Assembly (NCBI RefSeq): GCF_943371865.1
Contig: NZ_CALRWL010000015.1
Span: forward strand, 1 to 64,000
From: Azorhizobium sp943371865
GTDB lineage: Bacteria > Pseudomonadota > Alphaproteobacteria > Rhizobiales > Xanthobacteraceae
Reading direction: 5' to 3'
DNA length: 64,000 bases
The stretch's first letter is position 1. Each line of letters starts with the position of its first letter. This document shows, in pieces, positions 32,705 to 41,588 of this stretch. A program made the position numbers and the translations under genes. A model generated the notes under the pieces. It had not been told where the DNA came from. It saw only the letters and a list, made by a program, of their open reading frames with translations, and searched no databases.

Positions 32705-33826
32705 TCAGCCGGCGATGGCATGGGGAATGGGGCGGGTGCGGATGACGTCGAACACTTCCGTGACGAAGGCCCGCGACAGACCCTTGGTGATGAAGACGAT
32801 GCGCGAGCGCTGCCCCCCCTCGGGCCAGGCGGCGAGCTCCGCCGGGGGGGAGAACAGGGTCTGCACCGCCTGGACCACGATCGGCTTGTCGCGGCCGACG
32901 ATGCGCAGAATGCCCTTCACCCGCAGCAGGTCGGGGCCGTGCGCCACCACCAGGGCATCCAGCCAGGTGGCCACATGCTCCCAATGCAGCGGCTCGTCGA
33001 ACAGCAGTGAGAACGAGCCGATGTCGGCGGAGTGGCGATTGGTGTCGTGAGGGTGGACGCCGTGGCTGTGAGAATGCCCGTGATCGTGGCCATGCCCGTG
33101 ATCGCCGGCGGGGGCCCCGGCCGCGGCCTCGGCATCGGCGTCGGCCTCCGCCCGCAGCCATGCCATGACGTCGGCGGGCTTGGTGGCGGGGGCGTAGGGG
33201 TCGATGCCGTCCAGCAGCGCGGCGGACGGCGGCGCGGCGAGGCTCGCCAGATGCAGATGGGCGCCGGGGGCCAGTTCGTGCAGCCGGGCTTCAAGCGCCG
33301 GTAACGCGCGGGGCTTCAGGTCGGTCTTGGTGAGCACGATCTCATCGGCCACCGCCGCCTGCTTGCGGGCCTCCACATGCCGCTCCAGTGTCTCCAGGCC
33401 CTGCACGCCATCCACCACGGTGATGACGCGCCCCAGGCGGAAGGCCTGCGCCACAGGATGGGTGATGAGCGCTTGGATTACCGGGGCGGGGTCGGCCAGG
33501 CCCGTGGTCTCGATGAGCACCCGCGAGAAGCGGGAGACGAGGCCGCGCGCCCGCTTGTCGGCCAGGTCGCGCAGGGTGTCCACCAGATCACCGCGCACGG
33601 TGCAGCACAGGCAGCCGGTGGACAATTCGATGGTGTTGTCGCTGCTGGCGGCAATGAGGTCGTGATCGATGCCCACGTCGCCGAACTCGTTGACGATCAC
33701 CGCCGCATCGGCCAGCGCCGGATCCCGCAACCAGCCATTGAGCAGGGTGGTCTTGCCGCTGCCCAGGAAGCCGGTGAGCAAAGTGATCGGGGTGCGGCTG
33801 TCGGAGGGGCGGATGGTGTCGGACAT
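32705..33826 (-). CDS. CobW/COG0523 family GTPase metallochaperone
   Basis: A 373-residue G3E GTPase: Walker A GFLGSGKTTL (about residue 20), the metal-binding CxCC motif GCLCCTVRGD, and an NKxD-type LTKTDL. A histidine-rich loop (DHGHGHDHGHSHSHGVHPHD, about residues 235-255) precedes the CobW C-terminal domain. Such proteins insert zinc or other metals into partner enzymes. Directly upstream of the amidohydrolase, it probably metallates that enzyme. Start ATG 33826 has GAAGG seven bases upstream; 33844 is an alternative. Confidence 0.92.
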   Translation of the reverse strand: MSDTIRPSDSRTPITLLTGFLGSGKTTLLNGWLRDPALADAAVIVNEFGDVGIDHDLIAASSDNTIELSTGCLCCTVRGDLVDTLRDLADKRARGLVSRFSRVLIETTGLADPAPVIQALITHPVAQAFRLGRVITVVDGVQGLETLERHVEARKQAAVADEIVLTKTDLKPRALPALEARLHELAPGAHLHLASLAAPPSAALLDGIDPYAPATKPADVMAWLRAEADADAEAAAGAPAGDHGHGHDHGHSHSHGVHPHDTNRHSADIGSFSLLFDEPLHWEHVATWLDALVVAHGPDLLRVKGILRIVGRDKPIVVQAVQTLFSPPAELAAWPEGGQRSRIVFITKGLSRAFVTEVFDVIRTRPIPHAIAG

Positions 33827-33969
33827 GAGCTGGCCTTCGGACATGACGGGGCCGGGCTCGCACGGGGGCGGGCTGGGCGGTCTGCGACAGGAGCGTTGGG
33901 GGTGGGCCGGCGCGCGCGGCGCCGGCAGCTGGGGGCGGGGCGGCGGGTCTGCCGCTGCGCACGCGGCGG

Positions 33970-34947
33970 CTATTTGCCGGCGATGAAGCTCGGGTCGTAG
34001 TAGCGGCTCAGCTCGAACGCCGGGGCAGCCAGTGCATCGGTGCCGTTCACGGCGGCGTCGATCTTGTAGAGATTTTCCAGGCCGGCGGCGGGCACCGAGA
34101 GATCGGCGGGGATGGCCTTCTGCTCGCCGACGATGAAGGCATAGCTGTCGGCGCAAACATCGCGGTCGGTTTTGGTGTAGCGCGCCAGAACCGAGATGGA
34201 TTCGTCTTTATTTGCCGGATTGTTGATGAAGGCGGCGGCCTCCTTCAACGCCTGCGTCAGCGCCACGGCGGTCTCGCGGTTTGCCGTCGCCCAGGGCTTA
34301 TTGAGCACCAGCGGAGTTTGCACATAAGGCTCGCGATAGACGTCCAGCAGATTGGCGCCTTCCCGCGCGGCGAGCGTGTCGAAGGGGGCGATAAGCAGGG
34401 CGCCGGCCACCTGGCCATTGCTCATGGCGATAATACGGTCGCGGGAATTTGCGATGGAGACCATCTGCACGCCCTTGGGGTCGACGCCCGCCAGCTTCAA
34501 TTGGTATTTCAACAGGTCGGCGGTACCGCCCTTCACTGCGCCCGCAGTCAGCGGCTTGCCTGCGAGATCCTTCATGCTGGTCGCCGCCTTGGCGCCGTAG
34601 AGCCGCAGGATGGTCTTGTCCAGCACAGCGCCGGCGATGATGATGGGTGCGCCCTTATCGATGGCGCGCACCGCCAAGTCGCCGAGCCCAATGCCGGCGT
34701 CGGCGCTGCCGGAGGCGACCGCCTGCATGAGCGCCGGGCTGTCTGAGGCACGCAGCTCACGGATGGCCAGGTTGTGCTTGTCATAGAAGCCTTGCTGCTG
34801 GGCAATGGCGTGCAGCCATAGCAAGGCACTGGGCGCCAGCACTGCCAGCTTGACGTCGACTTTCTGCTCGGGAGGGGCGGCCATCGCTTGGGATAGGGGG
34901 GCAACGCCGATCACGGCGGCTACCAGCACAGCAAGAATCCGTTGCAT
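33970..34947 (-). CDS. ABC transporter substrate-binding protein (SsuA/NMT1-like)
   Basis: A 325-residue periplasmic receptor with a signal peptide (residues 1-23, LAVLVAAVIGVAPLSQAMA) and an NMT1/SsuA-type fold (AIAQQQGFYDKHNLAIREL, GSADAGIGLGDLAVRA, AGKPLTAGAVKGG). It heads the minus-strand cluster, divergent from the IclR gene at 35100, with the operator-like palindrome between them. Ligand unknown. Confidence 0.9.
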   Translation of the reverse strand: MQRILAVLVAAVIGVAPLSQAMAAPPEQKVDVKLAVLAPSALLWLHAIAQQQGFYDKHNLAIRELRASDSPALMQAVASGSADAGIGLGDLAVRAIDKGAPIIIAGAVLDKTILRLYGAKAATSMKDLAGKPLTAGAVKGGTADLLKYQLKLAGVDPKGVQMVSIANSRDRIIAMSNGQVAGALLIAPFDTLAAREGANLLDVYREPYVQTPLVLNKPWATANRETAVALTQALKEAAAFINNPANKDESISVLARYTKTDRDVCADSYAFIVGEQKAIPADLSVPAAGLENLYKIDAAVNGTDALAAPAFELSRYYDPSFIAGK

Positions 34948-35038
34948 CAGGAACTCCGGAAGCTGAAGGAGGTGCCGCTTTGTGGCGCGGCTTGATCTCA
35001 GCTAACCGCTGTTCAAAACTGAATTCAAGCGTTATTCT

Positions 35039-35074
35039 CAATATGTGGGATTTTTGTTAAATTCTCACATATTG
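35039..35074. promoter_or_regulatory. Large inverted repeat in the divergent IclR/transport promoter region
   Basis: CAATATGTGGGA (35039-35050) and TCTCACATATTG (35063-35074) pair at 11 of 12 positions across a 12-base AT-rich spacer. It lies between the divergent binding-protein gene and IclR gene, so is a strong candidate IclR operator controlling both. Function inferred. Confidence 0.6.
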
Positions 35075-35099
35075 ATATATTGTATCTTTGGGGGGTCAT

Positions 35100-35861
35100 G
35101 TGGCCAGTCGGATCCTGCAGGTCTTGGGTCTATTTCGTCTCGATCCTGGTCCGTGGACCGTCGAGGCCATCGCGCGGGAGATGGACGTCTCCCAAAGCTC
35201 CGCCTATCGGGATGTCCAGGAACTGTCCCGGTTCGGCTTCCTCGATCCGGTGACCGGCGCCGGATACGTGCTTGGTCCGGCTTTCATTGAGTATGATCGG
35301 CTGTCGCGGCAGGGAGATACCTTGCTGAAGGTGGCGGCGCCGGCCCTGCGCCATCTGTTGGAGACAACCACCCAGAGTGCGACCGCGATCATCTGCCGGC
35401 GCTATCGCGACATGGTCATGTGTGTCCACCAAGAGGCCGGCCTCTCGCCCCATCCATTCACCGCTTACGAGCGGGGCGTGGCCATGCCGCTATTTGCCGG
35501 GGCATCGTCCAAGGTGGTGCTGGCCCATCTGGACGACCGCTCGCTGAAGCGCATCTATCTGGATAATGCAGCAACCATCCGGGAGCGCCTTGGCTATGGC
35601 GACTGGAAGGCGTTCAAGGACCAACTGCGCGCCATTCGCAAGGCGGGCGTAGTGGAGACCGCGTCCGAAGTGGCGGAGGGAAGGGTGGGCATTGCGGCGC
35701 CGGTGTTCGCCGAAGGCCAAGTGGTCGCCGGAGTGAGCCTCGTATTCAATGCGGCAGACGTACCCATTGATGCGGTCCCCGGCTTTCGAGCCGCGGTGAT
35801 GGCGGTGGGGGATGCAATCTCCCGCCGGATCGCCGAAGGCGGAACCTGGATCGCCCGATAG
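35100..35861 (+). CDS. IclR family regulator of the amidohydrolase/ABC cluster
   Basis: A regulator of about 253 residues: winged helix (VLGLFRLDPGPWTVEAIARE, SQSSAYRDVQELSRFGF) and IclR effector domain (SATAIICRRYRDMVMCVHQE, GRVGIAAPVFAEGQVVAGVS). Start uncertain: GTG 35100 lies just after GGGGGG, TTG 35088 has no ribosome site. Divergent from the ABC/amidohydrolase operon, which it likely controls. Confidence 0.87.
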   Translation: MASRILQVLGLFRLDPGPWTVEAIAREMDVSQSSAYRDVQELSRFGFLDPVTGAGYVLGPAFIEYDRLSRQGDTLLKVAAPALRHLLETTTQSATAIICRRYRDMVMCVHQEAGLSPHPFTAYERGVAMPLFAGASSKVVLAHLDDRSLKRIYLDNAATIRERLGYGDWKAFKDQLRAIRKAGVVETASEVAEGRVGIAAPVFAEGQVVAGVSLVFNAADVPIDAVPGFRAAVMAVGDAISRRIAEGGTWIAR

Positions 35862-36180
35862 GCTCTATGACCAGCGCGACCTGAAGGCGCAGATCGCGGC
35901 GTCGGAGCGCGGTGTCTCGGAATTGCGCAGGATGATCGCCCATTTCGGGGCCGATGTGGTTGCGGCCTATTTGGGCCAGGTCCAGGACAATGCCGCCGAA
36001 AGCGTGCGGTGGGCGCTCGACACCCTGTCCGACTGCAGCTTCCAGGTAGAGCTGGAGCAGGGCAGCAGCATCAAGGCCCAGATCACCGTCGACCGGGAGC
36101 AGCGCGAGGCGGTGGTGGACTTCACCGGTACCTCGCCGCAGCGGGCCGACAATTTCAATGCGCTTGGACCGGTGACTCAG
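35857..36180 (+). pseudogene. Hydantoinase B / 5-oxoprolinase fragment
   Basis: About 108 codons read as an internal piece of a HyuB/oxoprolinase protein: DLKAQIAASERGVSELRRMI, AAYLGQVQDNAAESVRWALD and VVDFTGTSPQRADNFNA. There is no start, and family similarity ends at about 36180 where sequence becomes unrelated. It is not a copy of the intact hyuB at 49101. Up to 36270 nothing else is seen. Confidence 0.75.
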
Positions 36181-36270
36181 GATCGGGCGTCACGCGGAAG
36201 GCGAATAGGTCGGTCGCGCGCTTCCGGGCGGCGCGTCAGCCGTCCGTCCGCCGGGGCGATGGCATGCCGG

Positions 36271-36834
36271 TCAGGTGGGCGCGCCTGCCACCAGCGGCAT
36301 GGTATGGGCGAACCAGGCGCGCAAATAGCTGGTGTAGGAGGCATCCGCCAGCAGCCGGAAGGCGTGCGCGCCGGAGCGATGCAGCAGCACATGGGCGCGG
36401 GACAATTGCACGCTCGCCGCGGTTCCCGGCGGGAAGCGGTCGAGAGCGAGGTCGATGGCGATGCCGCAATTGAGCAAGGCGTCAGCGCGTGGGCCGGACA
36501 CCGCAAACCACACACGGCCGTCGCCCACGTCGTGCGCATGGACCAACTGGCCGGCCTGAAGAGCCTCCAGTTGCGCGCCCACCGCGCCCCGGTGCGCCGG
36601 CGCGCAGGCGACGAGCCAGCGGTTCGGGGCGATCAGGGTCATCCCCGGATCACCCCCCACCCATGGACCCGGGGCGGTGGGCCAGGCCAGGCCAGACAGG
36701 GGCGGCAGCACCGCGCCGGTGCGGGCCGCCACCAGAAAAACGCCGCCGGCTGGCGCCGTCTCCAGGCGGAGGCCTTGTGCCTCCCGGGTTTCGGGCTGCG
36801 TTTGCCAGTCCGGCGCGAAGGTCTGGTCAGGCAC
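36271..36834 (-). CDS. soxG: Sarcosine oxidase gamma subunit
   Basis: A 187-residue SoxG-type subunit of heterotetrameric sarcosine oxidase. Recognisable parts are GDPGMTLIAPNRWLVAC, VHAHDVGDGRVWFAVSGPRA and GTAASVQLSRAHVLLHR. The GTG at 36834 overlaps the soxA stop (GTGCCTGA) and has GGGGGAG upstream; an ATG at 36858 is possible. Last gene of soxBDAG. Confidence 0.88.
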   Translation of the reverse strand: MPDQTFAPDWQTQPETREAQGLRLETAPAGGVFLVAARTGAVLPPLSGLAWPTAPGPWVGGDPGMTLIAPNRWLVACAPAHRGAVGAQLEALQAGQLVHAHDVGDGRVWFAVSGPRADALLNCGIAIDLALDRFPPGTAASVQLSRAHVLLHRSGAHAFRLLADASYTSYLRAWFAHTMPLVAGAPT

Positions 36835-39766
36835 GCAGGCGCTCCCCCGACGGGTCATAGAAGACCGGCGCGCAGATGGTCGCCTGCAGCGTCGTGCCCG
36901 CGTGATAGACGCACAGCGTCTCGCCCATGCGGGCCCGTCCGCCGCGCACCAGTCCCAAGGCCACTGGGGCATTCAGCACCGGGCTGAAGCAGCTGGAGGT
37001 CACGCGGCCCTCCAGCGCCATCGGCGGGGCAAAGCTCGGGCCGGCATGAAGACATCCCCCGATGGGCAGGGGCGCGGCTCCGCCCGCCCGCAGCCCGACC
37101 AATTGGAAGCGATCGGGCGCCACCATGGCGGGGCGGGTGAGGGAGCGCCGGCCGACGAAATCGTCCGCCTTGCGGGCGAGCGCCGGGCCAAAGCCGATGT
37201 CGTCGGGACTGCTGGTGCCGTCGGTGTCGCTGCCCACATGCACATAGCCTTTTTCCAGACGCAGGCGCAGCCAGGCCTCCAGGCCCACGGGGGTGATGCC
37301 ATACGCCTGCCCGGCTGCCATCAAGGCGCCCCAGACGGACGCGCCTTCGCTGGCCGGAACCTGCACTTCATATTGCAGTTCGCCGGAGAAGCTCACCCGC
37401 ATCACCCGGGCGCGAACCCCGGCCACCTGCCCGTGCCGGGCGGTCATGTGCGGGAAGGCGGCGGTCTCCAGATCGATGTCTGTGCCTGCGGCGCGCAAGG
37501 TGTCGCGGGCGCGGGGGCCGGCGATGGCGAAGGCGGCCCAGGCGGTGGTGAGATCGAAGATCTCCACATCCAGCTCTGGATATTCGCACTGCCGCCATTC
37601 CTCCATCCAGGCGAGGATGCGCGGGGTGGCGCCGCTGGTGGGGCTCACCAGAAAGCGATCGGCGGCCAGGCGCACGCAGACGCCGTCGTCGATGATGATG
37701 CCGTTCTCGTTCAGCATCAGGCCGTAGCGGATCTGTCCGTCCTTCAGCTTCAGGATGTCGTTCGCATACAGGCGCTGAAGGAACAGGCCGGCGTCGCGCC
37801 CCTCCACGGCGATCTTGCCGATGGGCGAACTCTCGAACAGGCCCACGGCGGTGCGCACCGCGCTGTGCTCGCGCGTGGCCGCGGCGTCCCGGCTTTCGCT
37901 GGCGCGCTGATAATAGTCCGGCCGCTGCCAGCCGCCGAAATCGTCGAACACGGCGCCCAGATCCCGATGCACCCCGTGGGCCGGGACGGTGCGGCGCGGC
38001 GCATAGAGGTCCCCCACCGCTTCGGCGGCGAGCGCCCCCATGGCCACCGGCACATAGGGCGGCCGAAAGCGCGTGGTGCCCACCGCACCGGGCGGGCGGC
38101 CGGTCACCTGGCCGAGCAGGCCGAGCGCATTCACATTGCTGGTCTTGCCCTGGTCCGACGACATGCCGGTGGTGGTGTAGCGCTTCAAGTGCTCCACCGA
38201 GACCATGTTCTCGGACGCCGCCTGGGCCACGTCCTTATGGGTGACGTCGCTCTGGAAATCGATCCATTGGCGGCCTTTGACCTGGGGCGTGACCCAGAAT
38301 GGCAGGGGCGGCGCGGGCGGGGGCTGGGGGATGGCCTGCGGCGCGGCGAGCGTGATCGGGGTGTCGCCGGAGCCGGCGGCGTGACCTTCGCGCAAAGCGG
38401 CGGCGAGGTCGAAGCAGCCATTGGCAGCGCCCACGGAACGCTCGTTCTGCACCGACACGTCGGGCCGGAAGCCTTGCAGGAGATCGTCCCAGCGCAGGCG
38501 TCCGCCGGATTGCGAGAACAGATGCGCCGTGGGCGACCAGCCGCCGGACATCGCCACGAAATCGCAGGCGATGGTTTCCTCGGCGCCGCCGGCGAGAGGC
38601 CGCACACGCACGCCTTTGACCCGATGCCGCCCTTGGGTGGCGACGATGGCTGTGCCGGTCAGGCACCGGATGCCTTTGGCCTCCAGCGCGCGAGCGGCCG
38701 GACCGGGCGCCGGGCGCACGTCCACCACCGCGGCGATGCGGATGCCGGCCGTCAGCAGGTCTTGGGCGGCGGCATAGGCGCTGTCGTTATTGGTGAAGAG
38801 CACGCCGCAGCGGCCGGGGGCGGCGGCATAGCGGACCGTGAACTGGCGTGCGGCGGAGGCCAGCATGATGCCCGGCCGGTCGTTGTCCGGAAAGGGCAGG
38901 GGGCGCTCCATGGCGCCGGTGGCCAGCACCACGCGTTTGGCCCGCACCTGCCACACCCGCTGGCGCGCCTTGCCCGCGCGTTGGGCGGGCGGCTCGTGGT
39001 CGGCGAGCCGCTCCACGGCCAGCAGGAAGTCGTGATCATAATAAGCCAGCACGCTGGTGCGCGGCAGCACCACGACGCCGGACGCGGCGAGCGCTGTGGC
39101 GGTCTGTGCCGCCCACACATCGCCGGGCTGCCCGTCCACGGTGGCAGCGTCCCACAGGAGCGAACCGCCGGGCTCGGTCTGGTCATCCATCAGCATGACG
39201 CGCGCGCCGGTGGCCGCGGCCGCCCGCGCCGCCGCCAGGCCCGCGGGACCGGCACCGACCACGAGCACGTCGCAGAAGGCGTAGCGCTTCAGGTAGAGGT
39301 CGTCGTCCGCCGCATTGGCCAGCCGGCCGAGACCGGCCGCGCGGCGGATCAGCCGCTCATAGAATGGCCAGCCGGGAAACCCCATGAAGGTCTTGTAGTA
39401 GAAACCAGCCGACAAGATCCGGCTCAAGCGATCCGCAACGGCGCCGAAGTCCCAGCGCAGCGAAGGCCAGCAGTTCACCGGCCGGGCCTCCAGCCCCTCA
39501 TAGAGATCCTGGCGGGTCGCCTTGGCATTGGGATCCGCATGGCGGCCGGTGCCCACCTGCAGGATGGCATTGGGCTCATCATCGAACGCGCCCACGAGCC
39601 CACGCGGGCGGTGATATTTGACGCTGCGGCCCAGCAGCATCACGTCATTGGCCAGCAAAGCGGAGGCCAGCGTGTCGCCGGCAAAGCCGCTATAGGCGCG
39701 TCCGTCGAAGGTGAAGCGGAGCGGGCGGGTGCGATCGATGCGGCCGCCGGTGGGAAGGCGCGCCAT
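36827..39766 (-). CDS. soxA: Sarcosine oxidase alpha subunit
   Basis: A 979-residue catalytic subunit. In order: an N-terminal ferredoxin-like region (RPLRFTFDGRAYSGFAGDTL), a NAD-binding Rossmann domain with DVLVVGAGPAGLAAARAAAA (about residue 170), a middle oxidoreductase region, and a C-terminal GcvT-like THF domain from about residue 580 that captures the methyl group as methylene-THF. Length matches the family. The start overlaps the soxD stop. It oxidises sarcosine to glycine with the other subunits. Confidence 0.95.
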   Translation of the reverse strand: MARLPTGGRIDRTRPLRFTFDGRAYSGFAGDTLASALLANDVMLLGRSVKYHRPRGLVGAFDDEPNAILQVGTGRHADPNAKATRQDLYEGLEARPVNCWPSLRWDFGAVADRLSRILSAGFYYKTFMGFPGWPFYERLIRRAAGLGRLANAADDDLYLKRYAFCDVLVVGAGPAGLAAARAAAATGARVMLMDDQTEPGGSLLWDAATVDGQPGDVWAAQTATALAASGVVVLPRTSVLAYYDHDFLLAVERLADHEPPAQRAGKARQRVWQVRAKRVVLATGAMERPLPFPDNDRPGIMLASAARQFTVRYAAAPGRCGVLFTNNDSAYAAAQDLLTAGIRIAAVVDVRPAPGPAARALEAKGIRCLTGTAIVATQGRHRVKGVRVRPLAGGAEETIACDFVAMSGGWSPTAHLFSQSGGRLRWDDLLQGFRPDVSVQNERSVGAANGCFDLAAALREGHAAGSGDTPITLAAPQAIPQPPPAPPLPFWVTPQVKGRQWIDFQSDVTHKDVAQAASENMVSVEHLKRYTTTGMSSDQGKTSNVNALGLLGQVTGRPPGAVGTTRFRPPYVPVAMGALAAEAVGDLYAPRRTVPAHGVHRDLGAVFDDFGGWQRPDYYQRASESRDAAATREHSAVRTAVGLFESSPIGKIAVEGRDAGLFLQRLYANDILKLKDGQIRYGLMLNENGIIIDDGVCVRLAADRFLVSPTSGATPRILAWMEEWRQCEYPELDVEIFDLTTAWAAFAIAGPRARDTLRAAGTDIDLETAAFPHMTARHGQVAGVRARVMRVSFSGELQYEVQVPASEGASVWGALMAAGQAYGITPVGLEAWLRLRLEKGYVHVGSDTDGTSSPDDIGFGPALARKADDFVGRRSLTRPAMVAPDRFQLVGLRAGGAAPLPIGGCLHAGPSFAPPMALEGRVTSSCFSPVLNAPVALGLVRGGRARMGETLCVYHAGTTLQATICAPVFYDPSGERLRA

Positions 39767-40044
39767 CAGCCGGTCTCCGGCGCAGGGGCGCCCATCGGGT
39801 ACACCGCCTTGAAGTCATGGGTGAGCGTGTCGCGCACCGCATTGAACCATTGCCCGCAGCCCCCGCCATGGCGCCAGCGCTCGCGGGCCAGCCCCTTGGG
39901 GTTGTCGCGATAGAACAGATACTGCGCCCATTCCGCGTCCGAGACGGCTTCCGGCGGGCCGGGACGGGCGATATGGGCCTGCCCCCCGCAGGAAAATTCC
40001 AGCTCGGGGCGCGGGCCGCAGAAGGGGCATGCGATCAGCAGCAT
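39766..40044 (-). CDS. soxD: Sarcosine oxidase delta subunit
   Basis: A 92-residue zinc-binding subunit; the ligands of SoxD are visible as CPFCG at residues 6-10 and the His/Cys pair in WRHGGGCGQW. The ATG at 40044 gives the family length. Between soxB and soxA, as usual. Confidence 0.94.
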   Translation of the reverse strand: MLLIACPFCGPRPELEFSCGGQAHIARPGPPEAVSDAEWAQYLFYRDNPKGLARERWRHGGGCGQWFNAVRDTLTHDFKAVYPMGAPAPETG

Positions 40045-40054
40045 AACCGGCGCC

Positions 40055-41308
40055 TCAATGGGGAATGCCGGCCGCCGCCGCCTCATCCACCAGCGCGGCG
40101 GTGGAGAAGCGGTCCAGGCCGAAGGGGGCGGCGATGGGGTGGGGCGCGCCCGTGGCCAGCTGCCAGGCGAGCATATAGCCGCCGACCGGAATGGCCTTGA
40201 ACCCGCCGGTGCCCCAGCCGCAGTTCAGAAACAGGCCCTCCACCGGGGATGGCCCCAGGATGGGCGAGGAGTCCGGCGAGACATCCACGAGACCGGCCCA
40301 TTGCCGCAGCAGCTTCAGCCGCGAGAGCGCCGGGAACATGGCGACCGCGCTCGCCATCACCCGCTCGGTGACCGGATAGTTCCCGCGCTGAGCATAGGAA
40401 TGATAGAGGTCCAGCCCGGCGCCGAACACCAGTTCGCCCTTGTCCGACTGGCTCAGATAGAGGCCGGTGGCGAGCGAGATCGCCACCGTGTCGAAGAAGG
40501 GTTTCACCGGCTCCGACACCATGGCCTGGAGCGCGTAGCTTTGCAGCGGCAGGCGGAACCCGGCCATGGTCGCCAGCACCGAGGTGTTGCCCGCCGCCGT
40601 CAGCGCCACCTGCTTCGCGCGAATGGCGCCGCGGGTGGTCTCCACGCCGGTCACCGCTCCGGTCGGGCCGCGCAGGAAGCCGGTGACTTCACAATTCTGC
40701 AGGATGTCCACGCCGCGCCGATCGGCGCCCCGCGCATAGCCCCAGGCGACCGCATCGTGCCGCGCCACGCCGCCGCGCCGCTGGATGAAGCCGCCGTGAA
40801 CCGGATAGCGCGCCGTGGCGGAGTCATCGATGAAGGGAATGAGCCGCTTCACGTCCCCGGCCGAAAGGATGTCGGAATCGATGCCGTTGAGCCGCATGGC
40901 ATTGGCCCAGTGGGTGCAACTCTCCATGTCGTGACGGCTGTGTGCCAGCATGGCGACACCGCGCTGGCTCAGCATGACGTTGTAATTGAGGTCCTGCGAC
41001 AGGCCTTCGTAGCGCTTCAGCGCGAAATCGTAGAGATGGGCGCTTTCGGGGAACAGATAGTTCGAGCGTACGATGGTGGTGTTGCGCCCCGAATTGCCGC
41101 CGCCGAGCCAGCCCTTCTCGATCACCGCCACATTGGTGATGCCGTGCTCGGTGGCCAGATAATAAGCGGTGGCCAGGCCATGCCCGCCGGCGCCGACGAT
41201 CACTACATCGTACTGGGCCTGGGGCTCGGGGGTGCGCCACATGGCGGGCCATGAGGCGACGGGATCCACCGCGCGGCGCAAAAGGGAGGCCACCGAATAG
41301 TGCTGCAT
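40055..41308 (-). CDS. soxB: Sarcosine oxidase beta subunit
   Basis: A 417-residue flavoprotein with FAD site DVVIVGAGGHGLATAYYLAT near residue 35, GGGNSGRNTTIVRSNYLFPE, and the histidine in GGVARHDAVAWG that in SoxB proteins carries covalent FMN. The ATG at 41308 has GAAGG upstream and fits the usual length of about 415. First gene of soxBDAG, divergent from the TetR gene. Confidence 0.95.
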   Translation of the reverse strand: MQHYSVASLLRRAVDPVASWPAMWRTPEPQAQYDVVIVGAGGHGLATAYYLATEHGITNVAVIEKGWLGGGNSGRNTTIVRSNYLFPESAHLYDFALKRYEGLSQDLNYNVMLSQRGVAMLAHSRHDMESCTHWANAMRLNGIDSDILSAGDVKRLIPFIDDSATARYPVHGGFIQRRGGVARHDAVAWGYARGADRRGVDILQNCEVTGFLRGPTGAVTGVETTRGAIRAKQVALTAAGNTSVLATMAGFRLPLQSYALQAMVSEPVKPFFDTVAISLATGLYLSQSDKGELVFGAGLDLYHSYAQRGNYPVTERVMASAVAMFPALSRLKLLRQWAGLVDVSPDSSPILGPSPVEGLFLNCGWGTGGFKAIPVGGYMLAWQLATGAPHPIAAPFGLDRFSTAALVDEAAAAGIPH

Positions 41309-41417
41309 GGAACCCTTCGGCGGGCCGCGCACCAGTCTGCGGATCAGCGGTCCGCCCTGGTGGCCGGCATCAGTGAATGTGCGGCTCTCCCATGGGCGGA
41401 GCCGCACGCCAAGACCA

Positions 41418-41429
41418 TACAGTACTGTA
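41418..41429. promoter_or_regulatory. 12-bp perfect palindrome between soxB and the TetR gene
   Basis: TACAGTACTGTA is self-complementary and lies about 110 bp upstream of soxB and 160 bp upstream of the divergent TetR gene. It is a candidate TetR operator controlling soxBDAG. Function inferred. Confidence 0.45.
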
Positions 41430-41588
41430 CTGAAAGAGAGGTGCCGCCGCAAGGATGCCGGCAATGCGGGACGCGATCTGCGACATTGCGCGCGATGTTG
41501 TTTCCATCGGGCGACGCGTAGGTGCGCGGTGGCGAAGCGGCCCGCGAGGCATTACCTTGACGTGTGACCGCACGGCTGTGTGGGGGAG

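Noticed and set aside
32705..34156. Longer form of the CobW-like protein starting at 34156
   Set aside because: The extra N-terminal 100 codons overlap the substrate-binding gene and are Arg/Pro-rich shadow; ATG 33826 has a ribosome site and fits the family.
36677..39913. A 1078-codon plus-strand open frame opposite soxA
   Set aside because: Exact antisense of the well-supported soxA/soxG genes. Composition is His/Arg/Gly/Ala-rich as expected of an antisense frame in GC-rich DNA, with no recognisable domain.
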